Below, in pieces: positions 1 through 8,618 of a DNA stretch of 64,000 bases. The stretch covers positions 22,331 through 86,330 of the forward strand of contig JAWCLZ010000006.1 in NCBI GenBank assembly GCA_038850275.1. The letters run 5' to 3'. This DNA is from JAWCLZ01 sp038850275 (GTDB lineage Archaea > Halobacteriota > JAWCLZ01). Numbering within the stretch: the stretch's first letter is position 1; each line of letters begins with the position of its first letter. The translations under genes were made by a program, and so were the position numbers. The notes beneath the pieces are model-generated. The model saw only the letters and a program-made list of their open reading frames with translations, was not told the origin of the DNA and searched no databases.

Positions 1-77
1 TACCAAAAGGTTCCTATGCAACTTCTTTATTAAGGGAATATATGAAGAGCAAGGATGCGATTGAAGCTGGGTTTTAA
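1..77 (+). CDS. truD: tRNA pseudouridine synthase D, C-terminal end (partial)
   Basis: Only the last 24 codons are in the window, in the third frame, ending with TAA at 75-77. The peptide begins PKGSYATSLLREYM, which matches the conserved C-terminus of TruD (a PKGSYAT motif followed by an LRE helix). TruD makes pseudouridine at position 13 of tRNA. The gene runs in from the left edge and is convergent with radB. The identification rests on about 14 diagnostic residues, so it is likely but not certain. Confidence 0.72.
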   Translation, partial: PKGSYATSLLREYMKSKDAIEAGF

Positions 78-110
78 AGATAAATGGTAACAAGTAAAAA
101 TTGAAACTTT

Positions 111-773
111 TCACTCTAGTCCCCTTGCTGTAATTGTGAACTCTGCAGAAAGATGCTCTGGTCTAGAGCGATGCTTTTCAATCGTTGCCCTTCTCTTTCC
201 ACTCTCGCTTAGTTTTTCTAGCCTAATGATTACCTTTGAAAGGTGCTCGAGTATGGTGCCACCCACTGCTCTAAGTTCATCAGTGGCAATATCTGTGTAT
301 ACTTGATTTGTGATTGCAATTGCAATGTTATACTTCCTAGCGAGGCCAAGTAAATGGGTAAGTTGATTTGCAAGTTCTCGCTTTAAATGTAAAGCTCGCT
401 CTCCATTTAGTTCAAAGCGATAATGGGATACTAAGGAGTCAATTATTATCAAGCCAACGTTTTTCTTTAAAAGTTTTTCAGCATCCCTGATAGCGCTCCA
501 CTGCTCTTCAAATGTTAATGGCTCAAAGATGAAGATATCTTGAGCAATCTCCCTCGCGTTCTCCCCTGCTATTTGAGAAAAACGTTCGGGTGAGAAGCCT
601 TCTGTATCTATGAAAATCACTTTTTTCCCGCTTTTCACACATTCAATTGCAAGCTGCAGGCATAAATTGGTCTTCCCACTTCCAGGTTCTCCATAGATCT
701 GCGTTATAGTGCCTGCTTCTATGCCCCCGCCTAGGAGATCGTCAATTGGCTTGCATTTCGTTGGGAATTTCAC
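111..773 (-). CDS. radB: DNA repair and recombination protein RadB
   Basis: This is a 220-aa RecA/Rad51-family ATPase without the N-terminal helix-hairpin-helix domain of RadA, which is the RadB architecture. Walker A (GEPGSGKT) is at residues 28-35 and Walker B (LIIIDS) near 108-113. RadB is a euryarchaeal RadA paralogue that modulates recombination and interacts with the Hjc resolvase. It starts MKFPTKCKPID, with the usual short lead before the P-loop. The gene is convergent with truD and divergent from nth. Length and motif order fit the family fully. Confidence 0.93.
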   Translation of the reverse strand: MKFPTKCKPIDDLLGGGIEAGTITQIYGEPGSGKTNLCLQLAIECVKSGKKVIFIDTEGFSPERFSQIAGENAREIAQDIFIFEPLTFEEQWSAIRDAEKLLKKNVGLIIIDSLVSHYRFELNGERALHLKRELANQLTHLLGLARKYNIAIAITNQVYTDIATDELRAVGGTILEHLSKVIIRLEKLSESGKRRATIEKHRSRPEHLSAEFTITARGLE

Positions 774-852
774 GACTTTTATGTTATCAAGCCTCGCTCA
801 TTAAAATTAATCTATGAATTAGTTATTTTTGATAAATAAGCATTAGTTAATT

Positions 853-872
853 ATTAGAGACATATCTCTAAT
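853..872. promoter_or_regulatory. Inverted repeat just upstream of nth
   Basis: ATTAGAGA-CATA-TCTCTAAT has perfect 8-bp arms and ends 3 bp before the nth start codon. An AT-rich, TATA-like stretch lies near 822-838, so the repeat would overlap the transcription start or the short leader. It could be an operator or a start-occluding hairpin. The function is inferred only. Confidence 0.4.
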
Positions 873-875
873 GAG

Positions 876-1481
876 ATGATCGCTGAAGAGGTAATTCAAA
901 GACTGGCTGCAAATTATTCCACAGGTAGCTATAAAGCAGATCCTTTCAAGGTACTTATCTTCACTATTTTATCTCAGCGCACTAGAGATGAAAATACCAT
1001 TGCTGCTGCAGGGAAATTGTTCTCTAAGTTTAAAAGTGCTAAAGAACTTGCTTCTGCTGATATTCGTGATATAGAGGAAAATATTAAAAAAGCAGGTTTT
1101 TATAGAGTGAAGGCAAAGCGAATCAAAGCAGTTGCTGAAATAATTGTAGAGAAATTCAATGGAAAAGTGCCTGATTCTCTAGAAGATCTTCTCAAATTAC
1201 CTGGAGTAGGGAGGAAAACTGCGAATTGCGTTCTCGCTTATGGGTTTGGAAAAAATGCCTTGCCTGTTGATACGCATGTGCATAGGATTTCAAATAGACT
1301 TGGCTTGGTCAACAGCAAGACTATAGATCAAACTGAGGCTGAGCTTAAGAGGATTGTACCTGTCAATCTCTGGTCTCAAGTGAACGAGCTATTCGTCAAA
1401 TTTGGGCAGACCATCTGCAGGCCTGTTAATCCTAAGTGTGAAATTTGCCTCTTAAGTGATATTTGCAAGCGAAGACTTTAA
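876..1481 (+). CDS. nth: Endonuclease III (DNA glycosylase/AP lyase)
   Basis: A 201-aa base-excision repair enzyme that removes oxidised pyrimidines and nicks AP sites. The helix-hairpin-helix motif LPGVGRKTA lies at residues 108-116, with catalytic Lys114. The catalytic Asp132 is in VDTHVHR. The C-terminal [4Fe-4S] ligands follow the classic C-x6-C-x2-C-x5-C spacing (Cys181, 188, 191, 197). Length is normal. The start at 876 is chosen because the ATG at 871 is followed at once by a stop. No clear Shine-Dalgarno is present, so a short or absent leader is likely. An 8-bp-arm palindrome sits immediately upstream. Confidence 0.95.
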   Translation: MIAEEVIQRLAANYSTGSYKADPFKVLIFTILSQRTRDENTIAAAGKLFSKFKSAKELASADIRDIEENIKKAGFYRVKAKRIKAVAEIIVEKFNGKVPDSLEDLLKLPGVGRKTANCVLAYGFGKNALPVDTHVHRISNRLGLVNSKTIDQTEAELKRIVPVNLWSQVNELFVKFGQTICRPVNPKCEICLLSDICKRRL

Positions 1482-1495
1482 TATTACGTAGTGCA

Positions 1496-1504
1496 TTATA
1501 TAAA
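1496..1504 (+). promoter_or_regulatory. TATA box for the TRAM gene
   Basis: TTATATAAA lies 15 bp after the nth stop codon and about 60 bp before the TRAM start codon. A transcript would begin about 25 bp downstream, close to the small inverted repeat CTGCAT-TCTC-ATGCAG (1521-1536). This suggests an own promoter for the TRAM gene with a leader of about 40 nt. Confidence 0.5.
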
Positions 1505-1564
1505 TCACTGCAAATTTGGCCTGCATTCTCATGCAGACTATTTTTGCATTTGAGGTGTGTGAAC

Positions 1565-1768
1565 TTGTTTAAAGGTGGTAAAAGAGTTGCCCCTGTTACA
1601 GTGGGCAATACTTATGACGTGAAAATCGAGGATATTGCACGCGAAGGCGATGGAATTGCTAGGATTCAGGGATTCGTGATCTTCGTTCCAAATACGAAGG
1701 TTGGCGATGAAGTGAAAATCAAAGTAAGCACAGTGAAGCGCAATTTCGCTATCGCGGAAAAAATATAG
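1565..1768 (+). CDS. Standalone TRAM-domain RNA-binding protein
   Basis: A small protein of 67 aa consisting almost wholly of one TRAM domain (G-x-x-Y-D-V-x-I-E-D then GDGIARI-x-GFVIFV and VGDEVKIKV). Such standalone TRAM proteins in methanogens bind RNA and act as RNA chaperones or cold-shock-like proteins. I place the start at the TTG at 1565, which follows GAGGTG (1552-1557) at normal spacing. The longer open frame from 1463 would overlap nth and adds non-homologous sequence. It has its own TATA box and is followed by a terminator-like hairpin, so it is probably transcribed alone. Confidence 0.85.
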   Translation: MFKGGKRVAPVTVGNTYDVKIEDIAREGDGIARIQGFVIFVPNTKVGDEVKIKVSTVKRNFAIAEKI

Positions 1769-1785
1769 TTTTGTATCGATTTGTT

Positions 1786-1830
1786 GTTGTTAGAAACTCT
1801 AACAACTATATTTTTTATTTAATATTTATT
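1786..1830 (+). terminator. Hairpin plus T-rich tract after the TRAM gene
   Basis: GTTGTTAGA and TCTAACAAC form a perfect 9-bp stem with a 3-nt loop (1786-1806), followed by T-rich runs to about 1830. It starts 18 bp after the TRAM stop codon. Archaeal termination needs mainly the T-tract; the hairpin may protect the 3' end. Confidence 0.55.
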
Positions 1831-1910
1831 TTATTTAAATTTTTATTTAAATTATTTTCACTTCCTTTTCCCATAAATTTTAATGTCTAAGGCTCCATTG
1901 ATTTAAACGT

Positions 1911-4322
1911 ATGAAGATTTCAGGCTGGCTGATAGACGCGGATTATATAACTGAGGATGGCAGGGCTGTCATTCGCCTATGGTGCAAAGATGGCAGTGGC
2001 AGGGATGTAGTTGTATTCGACCGCAACTTTGAGCCTTATTTCTACCTAATTCCCTTCGACCCAAAGCTTGAAATTTCGAAACTGCAGGAAGTTGAGGTGA
2101 TAAAGAGTGAGAGGGTTTTCAGGCCTGTGAAAATAGAAATGGTTGAGAGGCGTGATTTTGGCGTGCTCTTGAAAGCACTAAAGATCTACGTTGAGCATCC
2201 TCAGCTAGTGCCAGCTTTTAGAGAGAAGATGGAACAATTTGGCGAGGTTAGAGAAGCTGATGTACTTTTCGCAGTTCGCTATATCATAGACCACGGGCTA
2301 TATCCCATGGATGGAATTGAAGTAGAGGGAATAAAGCGTGAGGTGAAATATGGAGACATTGCGATTGAAGCAAAGAGCGTTAAGCATTTACCTAAAGATA
2401 AGACTCCTGAGTTGAAAATGGCTGCTTTTGATTGTGAAATGTGCTCAAGCACGAAGGGAATGCCTAATCCAAAGACCGATCCTATTGTTATCATTTCTAT
2501 TGCAACTGAAGAAGGAGTTCAGCTTTATTCATTGGAAGAGTTTTCTGAGAAAGAGATGATTAAAAAGTTTGTGAAATTCATTCAAGAATATAATCCAGAC
2601 TTGATTGTTGGCTATAATATTGATGAATTCGACTGGTATTACCTTAAAGAAAGGGCAAATTTATATAAAGTTCCCCTCGAGGTGGGGAAAGACAGAAGCC
2701 CGCCCTCTTTCAAACCAGGCGGAATGAGGAGACGAGTGTCTATTGCAGGGCGGCCTAACATCGATTTATATTTCATTGCTGCTCAACAGCTGAATATGGT
2801 GAAAGTTAAAACCCTAGAGAATATCGCTGATTACCTAGGAGTTATGAAGAAATCTGAAAGAGTCCGAATTCCAGGTGCTGAGATCAGTGAGTACTGGAGG
2901 GATAGTTCAAAGCGAAGGCTGCTTATGAATTATGCTCGAGATGATGCATTGAGTGCTTATAAAATAGCTAAAAGCCTCTTGCCAATGCAATATGAGCTGG
3001 CTAAGATGACTAGATTACCTCTAGATGAGGTTTCAAAGATTGGTAGAGGGAGGCAGGTTGAAGCATTTTTAGCAGCTGAGGCATATAAAATCGGAGAGCT
3101 AGTGCCTGCTAAAGGAAGTGGGGGAGAGACATATACAGGTGGCTTTGTTCTAGAGCCAAAGAAAGGCGTGCATGAAAACGTTGTCTGCCTTGATTTCACT
3201 TCAATGTATCCCTCAATTATGATAGCCTTCAACATATCCCCTGATACCCTAATTGAGAAAGGAGATGGCTACGTTGCTCCTGAGGTTGGTCATATTTTTA
3301 GAAAAGACGTAGAGGGATTTTTCACGCGTATTTTGAAGAGCTTGGTTGAAAAGAGAAGCGAGCTTAAAAGAGCTTTGTCTAAAATGGATAGAGATTCTCC
3401 TGAGTATAAGCTCCTCGATATTAAGCAACAGACCTTGAAGGTTTTGACAAATGCCTTCTATGGCTACACTGGCTGGGCATCTGCTAGGTGGTACCGCAGA
3501 GAATGCGCTGAAGCAACAGCTGCTTGGGGGAGATATTTTATAAAGGAAGCAATAAAAGAGGCAGAGAAAATGGGACTCGAGGTTATATATGGAGATACAG
3601 ATAGCTTATTCATAAAATATCCTAGAGCAAAAAGCAAGGAGGAAGTGCTGGAGAAAGCAAAGGTTTTTGCAAGTAATATCTCAGCTAAATTTCCCCTAGA
3701 GCTTGATATAGAAAATTTCTATAACGTGGTTTTCTTTACAGAGGCGAAAAAACGCTACGCTGGTTTAACTGATAAAGGAGAAGTGATAGTCAAAGGCCTA
3801 GAAGTGAAGCGCGGTGATTGGTGCGAGCTAGCGAAGCGCATTCAAAGCGAGGTAATCAAGATTATCTTAAGGGATCGCGATCCAAGTAAAGCTGCTGCTC
3901 TCGTTAAAGAAACCGTGAGTAAGATTCGAGAAGCAAAGATTCCCTTCGAGGATTTGGTGATCTATAAAACTCTTACTAAGGATATCGAGAGCTATGATTC
4001 ACGACTCGCACACGTGCTTGCTGCTAAAAAAGCCAAGGAGGAGGAGATAAAAGCCGAAGTTGGTGCAAAGATTGGATATGTAATTGTTAAGGGTTCTGGA
4101 ATATTAAGTGAGAGAGCTTATCCTGTTGAGATGTTTAAGCATTTTGAGAATAATAGATTAATAGGGGTAAATGGAGAAGAATATCAACTAGACATTGATT
4201 ATTATATTAATAATCAAATTTTGCCAAGTGCTTCAAGGGTCCTTAACTATTTTGATTTTTCAGAAGCAGAGCTGAAGGGGGAGAGAGAGGCAAGGCAGAT
4301 AAATCTCGAGCATTTCTTCTGA
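1911..4322 (+). CDS. polB: Family B DNA polymerase
   Basis: A replicative/repair polymerase of 803 aa with proofreading exonuclease. Exo I is FDCEM (Asp174, Glu176), Exo II is YNIDEFDW (235-242) and Exo III is YARDDALSAY (341-350). Polymerase motif A is DFTSMYPSI (from 428), motif B includes KVLTNAFYG (510-518) and motif C is YGDTDS (560-565). The KKRY element of the thumb is also present. All catalytic carboxylates are intact and no intein interrupts motifs A to C. It begins at the first ATG after an AT-rich intergenic stretch and seems monocistronic. Confidence 0.96.
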   Translation: MKISGWLIDADYITEDGRAVIRLWCKDGSGRDVVVFDRNFEPYFYLIPFDPKLEISKLQEVEVIKSERVFRPVKIEMVERRDFGVLLKALKIYVEHPQLVPAFREKMEQFGEVREADVLFAVRYIIDHGLYPMDGIEVEGIKREVKYGDIAIEAKSVKHLPKDKTPELKMAAFDCEMCSSTKGMPNPKTDPIVIISIATEEGVQLYSLEEFSEKEMIKKFVKFIQEYNPDLIVGYNIDEFDWYYLKERANLYKVPLEVGKDRSPPSFKPGGMRRRVSIAGRPNIDLYFIAAQQLNMVKVKTLENIADYLGVMKKSERVRIPGAEISEYWRDSSKRRLLMNYARDDALSAYKIAKSLLPMQYELAKMTRLPLDEVSKIGRGRQVEAFLAAEAYKIGELVPAKGSGGETYTGGFVLEPKKGVHENVVCLDFTSMYPSIMIAFNISPDTLIEKGDGYVAPEVGHIFRKDVEGFFTRILKSLVEKRSELKRALSKMDRDSPEYKLLDIKQQTLKVLTNAFYGYTGWASARWYRRECAEATAAWGRYFIKEAIKEAEKMGLEVIYGDTDSLFIKYPRAKSKEEVLEKAKVFASNISAKFPLELDIENFYNVVFFTEAKKRYAGLTDKGEVIVKGLEVKRGDWCELAKRIQSEVIKIILRDRDPSKAAALVKETVSKIREAKIPFEDLVIYKTLTKDIESYDSRLAHVLAAKKAKEEEIKAEVGAKIGYVIVKGSGILSERAYPVEMFKHFENNRLIGVNGEEYQLDIDYYINNQILPSASRVLNYFDFSEAELKGEREARQINLEHFF

Positions 4323-4407
4323 GATATAAAATTAGAACATATTCTAAGATATAAATTGAATTGTTCTGAGATATTGTTAAATAACATAGGTGGAATTTTA
4401 TCTAAAT

Positions 4408-5955
4408 ATGACGATTGTAAGCATAACCCCTGATTTAGCACTAGACATAGGCTATACCTACGCTGGTGGCTTGGGTACACTAGAGGGAGATAGGTTCTAT
4501 GGCGCTGCAGAAGCAGGACTGGATTACATAGTTATAACTTTTTTCTATTTCAATGGCTATGCTAAATATGAATTCAATGAAAATAGCGATCCAATTCCAA
4601 CTCCCCAGCCTCAACCTATTGAGTTCATCAATAAATTGACCCCGGGTGAGAAATTTACCGTTGAACTCAAAGGCGAGAAGGTCTTAATAGAGCCGCTTGA
4701 ATATAAGCTTGGCACGGCTAAAGCAGTTTTCATTAAACCAATATCTCCAGAGTGGGCAGTAAAACTAGTTGATAGATTATATATCGAGAAAGACCAAGAA
4801 GAAAAGTTTTATAAATATTTACTTTTAGCCAAGGCAGCCAGTGAGTATATAAGGAGAATTGGGATTGAAAAAATTGATTACATCGATCTTCAAGAAGCCT
4901 ATGTAGCTATACTTCCACTTGTATTAAGAATCCCAGGCAAGATTAGACTAGTAATTCACACCCCAGGTCCCTGGGGGCATCCTAGTTATCCAAGATATTT
5001 ATTTGAAAGAGAATTTGGATTCAAATTTGTTGAAGAAAACATAGTATCAACAACCTTAGGCTTGGCCTGCGCTAGAGAGGGAATAACTGTTTCAGCAAAG
5101 CACTATGATATCACTTCAAGAGTATTCCCCCATTTTATGGATAAACTCAGGTATATAACTAATGGTATTTGCATTGGAAGATGGATGGATCCAGAGCTTC
5201 AAAAGCTCTATGAAAAAGGAAAGCTTGAGTTGGAAAATTTTTTAGAGATAAAAAACAAGTTGAGGCAGGAGCTATTGAAATTGATCAGCACTTATAAGAA
5301 GATCGATGCAGATGAGAAAATGATCGTTGCTTGGGCAAGGAGACTTGTGCCCTATAAAAGACCTGAGTTCATAACGAGATTCATCGAAGAAAATAGAGAT
5401 CTACCTATAATATTTATACTAGGAGGGAAAGCACATCCATTCGATGGAATTGGACTGCGGTATATGAAGAAATTTAAGGAATTAAGCAAGCAATTTGAAA
5501 ACGTAGTCTATTTTCACGATTATGATGTAGCAAATGCAAAGGCTATCTTTAAAGGAGCTGACTTGCTCTTATTCATGCCATTCTCAGGCTGGGAAGCATG
5601 TGGAACAAGTTTTATGAAGGCGGGAGTAAATGGAGTACCAACTTTAGCCTCGAGAGATGGCGCGGCAATTGAATTCATAGTTGATGGCGTTAACGGCTGG
5701 CTATTTGGCACAGACTTAAGAGAACTATGGAGCCTTGAGGAACCGAGGAGTATTGATTTGAATGAGAGGGAATATGAAGAATTCAGGTTAAAATTCCTTG
5801 AAATTATTAATATCTTCAAATCTCAGCCTGAGCTCTATCATAAAATAGCTCTCAATGCAATGAGTTCATTTCTCCCAAGGGTTAATATAATGCGAGTGCT
5901 TCACGAGTACTATCCCAATTTAATACATATACATAAGATCCCCAAGCAAAGATGA
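4408..5955 (+). CDS. Short archaeal alpha-glucan phosphorylase-like protein (GT35)
   Basis: A protein of about 515 aa. The N-terminus has the phosphorylase-type GGLGTLEGD motif. The C-terminal half has AWARRLVPYKRP, GGKAHPFDG and EACGTSFMKAGVNGVP, whose Lys corresponds to the pyridoxal-phosphate lysine of glycogen/maltodextrin phosphorylases. It probably releases glucose-1-phosphate from alpha-glucans in the cytosol. It is much shorter than classical phosphorylases (700-850 aa) but resembles the compact archaeal form. ATG 4408 is chosen over GTG 4390 because homologous sequence starts there; the GGTGG at 4389 is rather far from it. A glycogen-synthase role is less likely. Confidence 0.75.
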   Translation: MTIVSITPDLALDIGYTYAGGLGTLEGDRFYGAAEAGLDYIVITFFYFNGYAKYEFNENSDPIPTPQPQPIEFINKLTPGEKFTVELKGEKVLIEPLEYKLGTAKAVFIKPISPEWAVKLVDRLYIEKDQEEKFYKYLLLAKAASEYIRRIGIEKIDYIDLQEAYVAILPLVLRIPGKIRLVIHTPGPWGHPSYPRYLFEREFGFKFVEENIVSTTLGLACAREGITVSAKHYDITSRVFPHFMDKLRYITNGICIGRWMDPELQKLYEKGKLELENFLEIKNKLRQELLKLISTYKKIDADEKMIVAWARRLVPYKRPEFITRFIEENRDLPIIFILGGKAHPFDGIGLRYMKKFKELSKQFENVVYFHDYDVANAKAIFKGADLLLFMPFSGWEACGTSFMKAGVNGVPTLASRDGAAIEFIVDGVNGWLFGTDLRELWSLEEPRSIDLNEREYEEFRLKFLEIINIFKSQPELYHKIALNAMSSFLPRVNIMRVLHEYYPNLIHIHKIPKQR

Positions 5956-5969
5956 AATAATAGTTAATA

Positions 5970-7133
5970 GTGCATATGGTGCAAATGATTGCTCAAGCGT
6001 TAGCCTCTGAAAAACTGCAGGCTTACCTCATTATTAGCGAGAGCGTGCACAACGCAAATATGTACTACGCCACGAGATTTACAGCTCCTGATCCATTTGT
6101 GTATATACAAATGGAGAAGAAAAAGGTCTTGCTTGTTTCACATATGGAGTATGAAAGAGCAAAGAAAGAATCCATCGTAGAAGACGTCAGGTCGCTTCTA
6201 GATTATGGAATTAGGGAGAAGCTCCACGAGTTTAAAGACGCAGATAAAGCCCTCGCTCAAGCTCTTAAGCGATTCTTTGAGGAGGAGCAAATTCAGAAAA
6301 TAGGTGTACCACGCGATTTCCCAGCTTATTATTTCGAGGAACTCCGAAGTTCAGGTTTCTTAATAGTGTTCTTGGATAAAATTATAGAGAGAGCTCGAGA
6401 GGTTAAAACCTTGGAGGAAATTGCGTATATAGAAAAAGCTCAATTTGCTTGCGAAGAAGCAATGAAGCAAGCTCGAGAAGCCATTAAAGGAAGCGTGGAA
6501 AAAAATGGTATTCTGTTTAAAAGAGACGTGGCATTAACATCTGAAAAAATTCGAAGCTTGATAGAGGTGAAACTTGCGGAACTTGGATGCAGCGCAGAGG
6601 GAACAATCGTGGCTTCTGGAAAGCAAGCTTCAGATCCTCATTGCACTGGCACTGGTTTTATATTAAGCGATTCTCCAGTTGTAATAGACATATTCCCTAG
6701 GCTTAAAAAGGAAAGATATTACGCAGATATGACAAGAACCTTCTTCCCTGGAACTCCAAATAGGAAGTTTAAGGAAATGTATAATTCTGTATTAAAAGCT
6801 CAGAATTTAGCTCTAAGGCTAATAAAGCCAGGTGTAACTGGAAGAGAAGTCCACGAGGCAGTTTGCGATTCCTTTGCTGAAGATGGTTACAAGAGCTTGA
6901 GAGATGGCAAGATATCGCGTGGCTTTCTACATAGCACTGGCCACGGAATTGGTCTAAGTGTGCACGAAATGCCTAGTTTGAATGAGATCGGCGGTGATTT
7001 AAAAGAGGGCAATGTAGTTACAGTTGAACCTGGGTTATATGACCCTGATGTAGGCGGGGTTAGAATCGAAGATATAGTAGTGGTGACTAAAAATGGAATT
7101 AAAAATTTAACAAGATTTCCCAAGGACTGGTGA
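5970..7133 (+). CDS. pepQ: Xaa-Pro dipeptidase/aminopeptidase (M24 family)
   Basis: A 387-aa metallopeptidase that cleaves the bond before proline in di- or short peptides. An N-terminal creatinase-like domain (about 1-145) precedes the pita-bread catalytic domain. All five metal ligands are visible: Asp240, Asp253, His325 (in HSTGHGIG), Glu353 (in VEPGLY) and Glu367 (in RIEDIV). It is followed after 4 bp by methionine aminopeptidase, so the two M24 enzymes probably form one operon for protein N-terminal processing and peptide recycling. The start may be GTG 5970 or the nearby in-frame ATG 5976. Confidence 0.9.
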   Translation: MHMVQMIAQALASEKLQAYLIISESVHNANMYYATRFTAPDPFVYIQMEKKKVLLVSHMEYERAKKESIVEDVRSLLDYGIREKLHEFKDADKALAQALKRFFEEEQIQKIGVPRDFPAYYFEELRSSGFLIVFLDKIIERAREVKTLEEIAYIEKAQFACEEAMKQAREAIKGSVEKNGILFKRDVALTSEKIRSLIEVKLAELGCSAEGTIVASGKQASDPHCTGTGFILSDSPVVIDIFPRLKKERYYADMTRTFFPGTPNRKFKEMYNSVLKAQNLALRLIKPGVTGREVHEAVCDSFAEDGYKSLRDGKISRGFLHSTGHGIGLSVHEMPSLNEIGGDLKEGNVVTVEPGLYDPDVGGVRIEDIVVVTKNGIKNLTRFPKDW

Positions 7134-7137
7134 TTAA

Positions 7138-8022
7138 ATGGAATTTACTAAGGAGGAGGAACTAGAGCGGTATAGAAAAGCTGGGAAGATCTTATCAGAG
7201 GTAAGAACAGAGGCTGTGAAAAAAGTTCGAGTTGGAGCGAGCATTCTTGAAACTGCAAATTATATTGAAGCACTCATTAAAGAAAAAGGCGCGCTTCCAG
7301 CATTCCCCTGCAATATCTCGAGAAATGATGAAGCAGCTCATGCTACACCTTCTAAAAACGAAACAGCCTGCTTCAAGGAGGGGGACTTGGTTAAGTTGGA
7401 TATTGGTGTGCATATCGACGGTTATATAGCGGATACAGCTATAACAGTTGATCTAGGAGATAATAAAGAACTTGTTAAAGCAGCGGAATCTGGACTTGCA
7501 AGTGCAATTAAAACCCTGCACGCTGGAGTTAGCACTTCAGAGATAGGAGAGGCGATTGAGAAAGCGATCAATGAATTTGGCTTTAAACCAGTTGTAAATT
7601 TAACAGGCCATGGATTAATGCGATATATACAGCATGCTTCACCTCAGATTCCAAATCGAAAAGTGGAGAAGGGAGTGATTTTAAAGGCAAATGATGTGAT
7701 CGCTCTCGAGCCTTTTGCAACTAATGGAATAGGGAGAGTGGTTGAGGGCACAGTTGTGGAAATCTACTCCCTAATAGAAGCAAAGCCAGTTAGATTACCG
7801 CAGGCTAGGCAGCTTTTAAAGGAGATCGAGCCATATAAAACCTTGCCTTTTGCAAAGCGCTGGCTTCATACCCCTCGCTTGGAGATGGCGCTTAGGCAGC
7901 TTGAGTCAATTGGTGCTATTAGAGGCTACCCAGTGCTTCGAGAAGAATCAGGGGGATTGGTCTCGCAGGCAGAGCATACTGTAATCGTAACTGAAGATGG
8001 ATGTGAAGTTATAACTCTCTAG
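7138..8022 (+). CDS. map: Methionine aminopeptidase, type II
   Basis: A 294-aa enzyme removing the initiator methionine from nascent proteins. Archaeal type II features are seen: HATPSKNE (His69), metal ligands Asp88 (LDIGVHIDG), Asp99, His158 (GHGL), Glu191 and Glu279 (QAEHTVIV), and the inserted helical subdomain before the last strand. Length matches archaeal homologues. It lies between pepQ (4 bp gap) and trmY (2 bp gap), implying co-transcription. Confidence 0.96.
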   Translation: MEFTKEEELERYRKAGKILSEVRTEAVKKVRVGASILETANYIEALIKEKGALPAFPCNISRNDEAAHATPSKNETACFKEGDLVKLDIGVHIDGYIADTAITVDLGDNKELVKAAESGLASAIKTLHAGVSTSEIGEAIEKAINEFGFKPVVNLTGHGLMRYIQHASPQIPNRKVEKGVILKANDVIALEPFATNGIGRVVEGTVVEIYSLIEAKPVRLPQARQLLKEIEPYKTLPFAKRWLHTPRLEMALRQLESIGAIRGYPVLREESGGLVSQAEHTVIVTEDGCEVITL

Positions 8023-8024
8023 AG

Positions 8025-8618
8025 ATGCGCACTTTCATATTATATGCTCGAAAAGCTAGAACAGATGCGAATTTTAATATTCACGAGCTAGCTAAGAGCG
8101 GGCGGCTGGATATAGTTGCTAGATGCCTGCAGGCTTCTCTCTATCTATCTCGAGGAATAAGGAGAGATGCAGCATTATATGCAGTTTTAAATGGCCCCCC
8201 AAATCCACCTAAAACCATTTGGTTCAATGGGAGCGAGTTCAAAGGCATTGCTGTGGATGAAATCTCGATCGCAAGGTGCTTGAAAAAAGCCCTCTTTTTT
8301 AACATAGGTAAATCGAAGGAATGGAATTTGGTATCAGATGGGGTTTATATCTCCTGTAGAAGTTTTCAAGAAATAGTTGCTATGGCTGCAGAGAGGGCTG
8401 GGCAGATCTATATATTGCATGAGAAAGGGGAGGATATTAGAAATGTTAAACTCTCAATGGAGGCTTTCTTCATACTTGGAGATCACCTTGGTCTGCCTTT
8501 GAAGGAGGAAAGATTCTGCGAGAGATATGGGGCTTTAAAGATCTCGGTTGGCCCTAAGAGCTATCTAGCTTCGCAGTGTATAACTTTGATCAATGCGGAG
8601 TTAGATAGAATACAATGA
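8025..8618 (+). CDS. trmY: tRNA (pseudouridine-54 N1)-methyltransferase TrmY
   Basis: A 197-aa SPOUT methyltransferase making N1-methylpseudouridine at position 54 of archaeal tRNAs. It starts MRTFILYARKARTDANF and has the conserved run AALYAVLNGPPNPP followed by a strand and helix. The C-terminal half would form the trefoil-knot cofactor site. It is third in the pepQ-map-trmY run. Its last 18 bp overlap the end of the convergent hydrogenase maturation protease gene. Confidence 0.93.
   Translation: MRTFILYARKARTDANFNIHELAKSGRLDIVARCLQASLYLSRGIRRDAALYAVLNGPPNPPKTIWFNGSEFKGIAVDEISIARCLKKALFFNIGKSKEWNLVSDGVYISCRSFQEIVAMAAERAGQIYILHEKGEDIRNVKLSMEAFFILGDHLGLPLKEERFCERYGALKISVGPKSYLASQCITLINAELDRIQ

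Noticed and set aside
1463..1564. N-terminal extension of the TRAM protein
   Set aside because: It overlaps the end of nth, spans the TATA box and lacks a Shine-Dalgarno; TTG 1565 has one at the right distance.
3180..3620. Intein in the DNA polymerase
   Set aside because: Motifs A, B and C are continuous with normal spacing and the total length is 803 aa.
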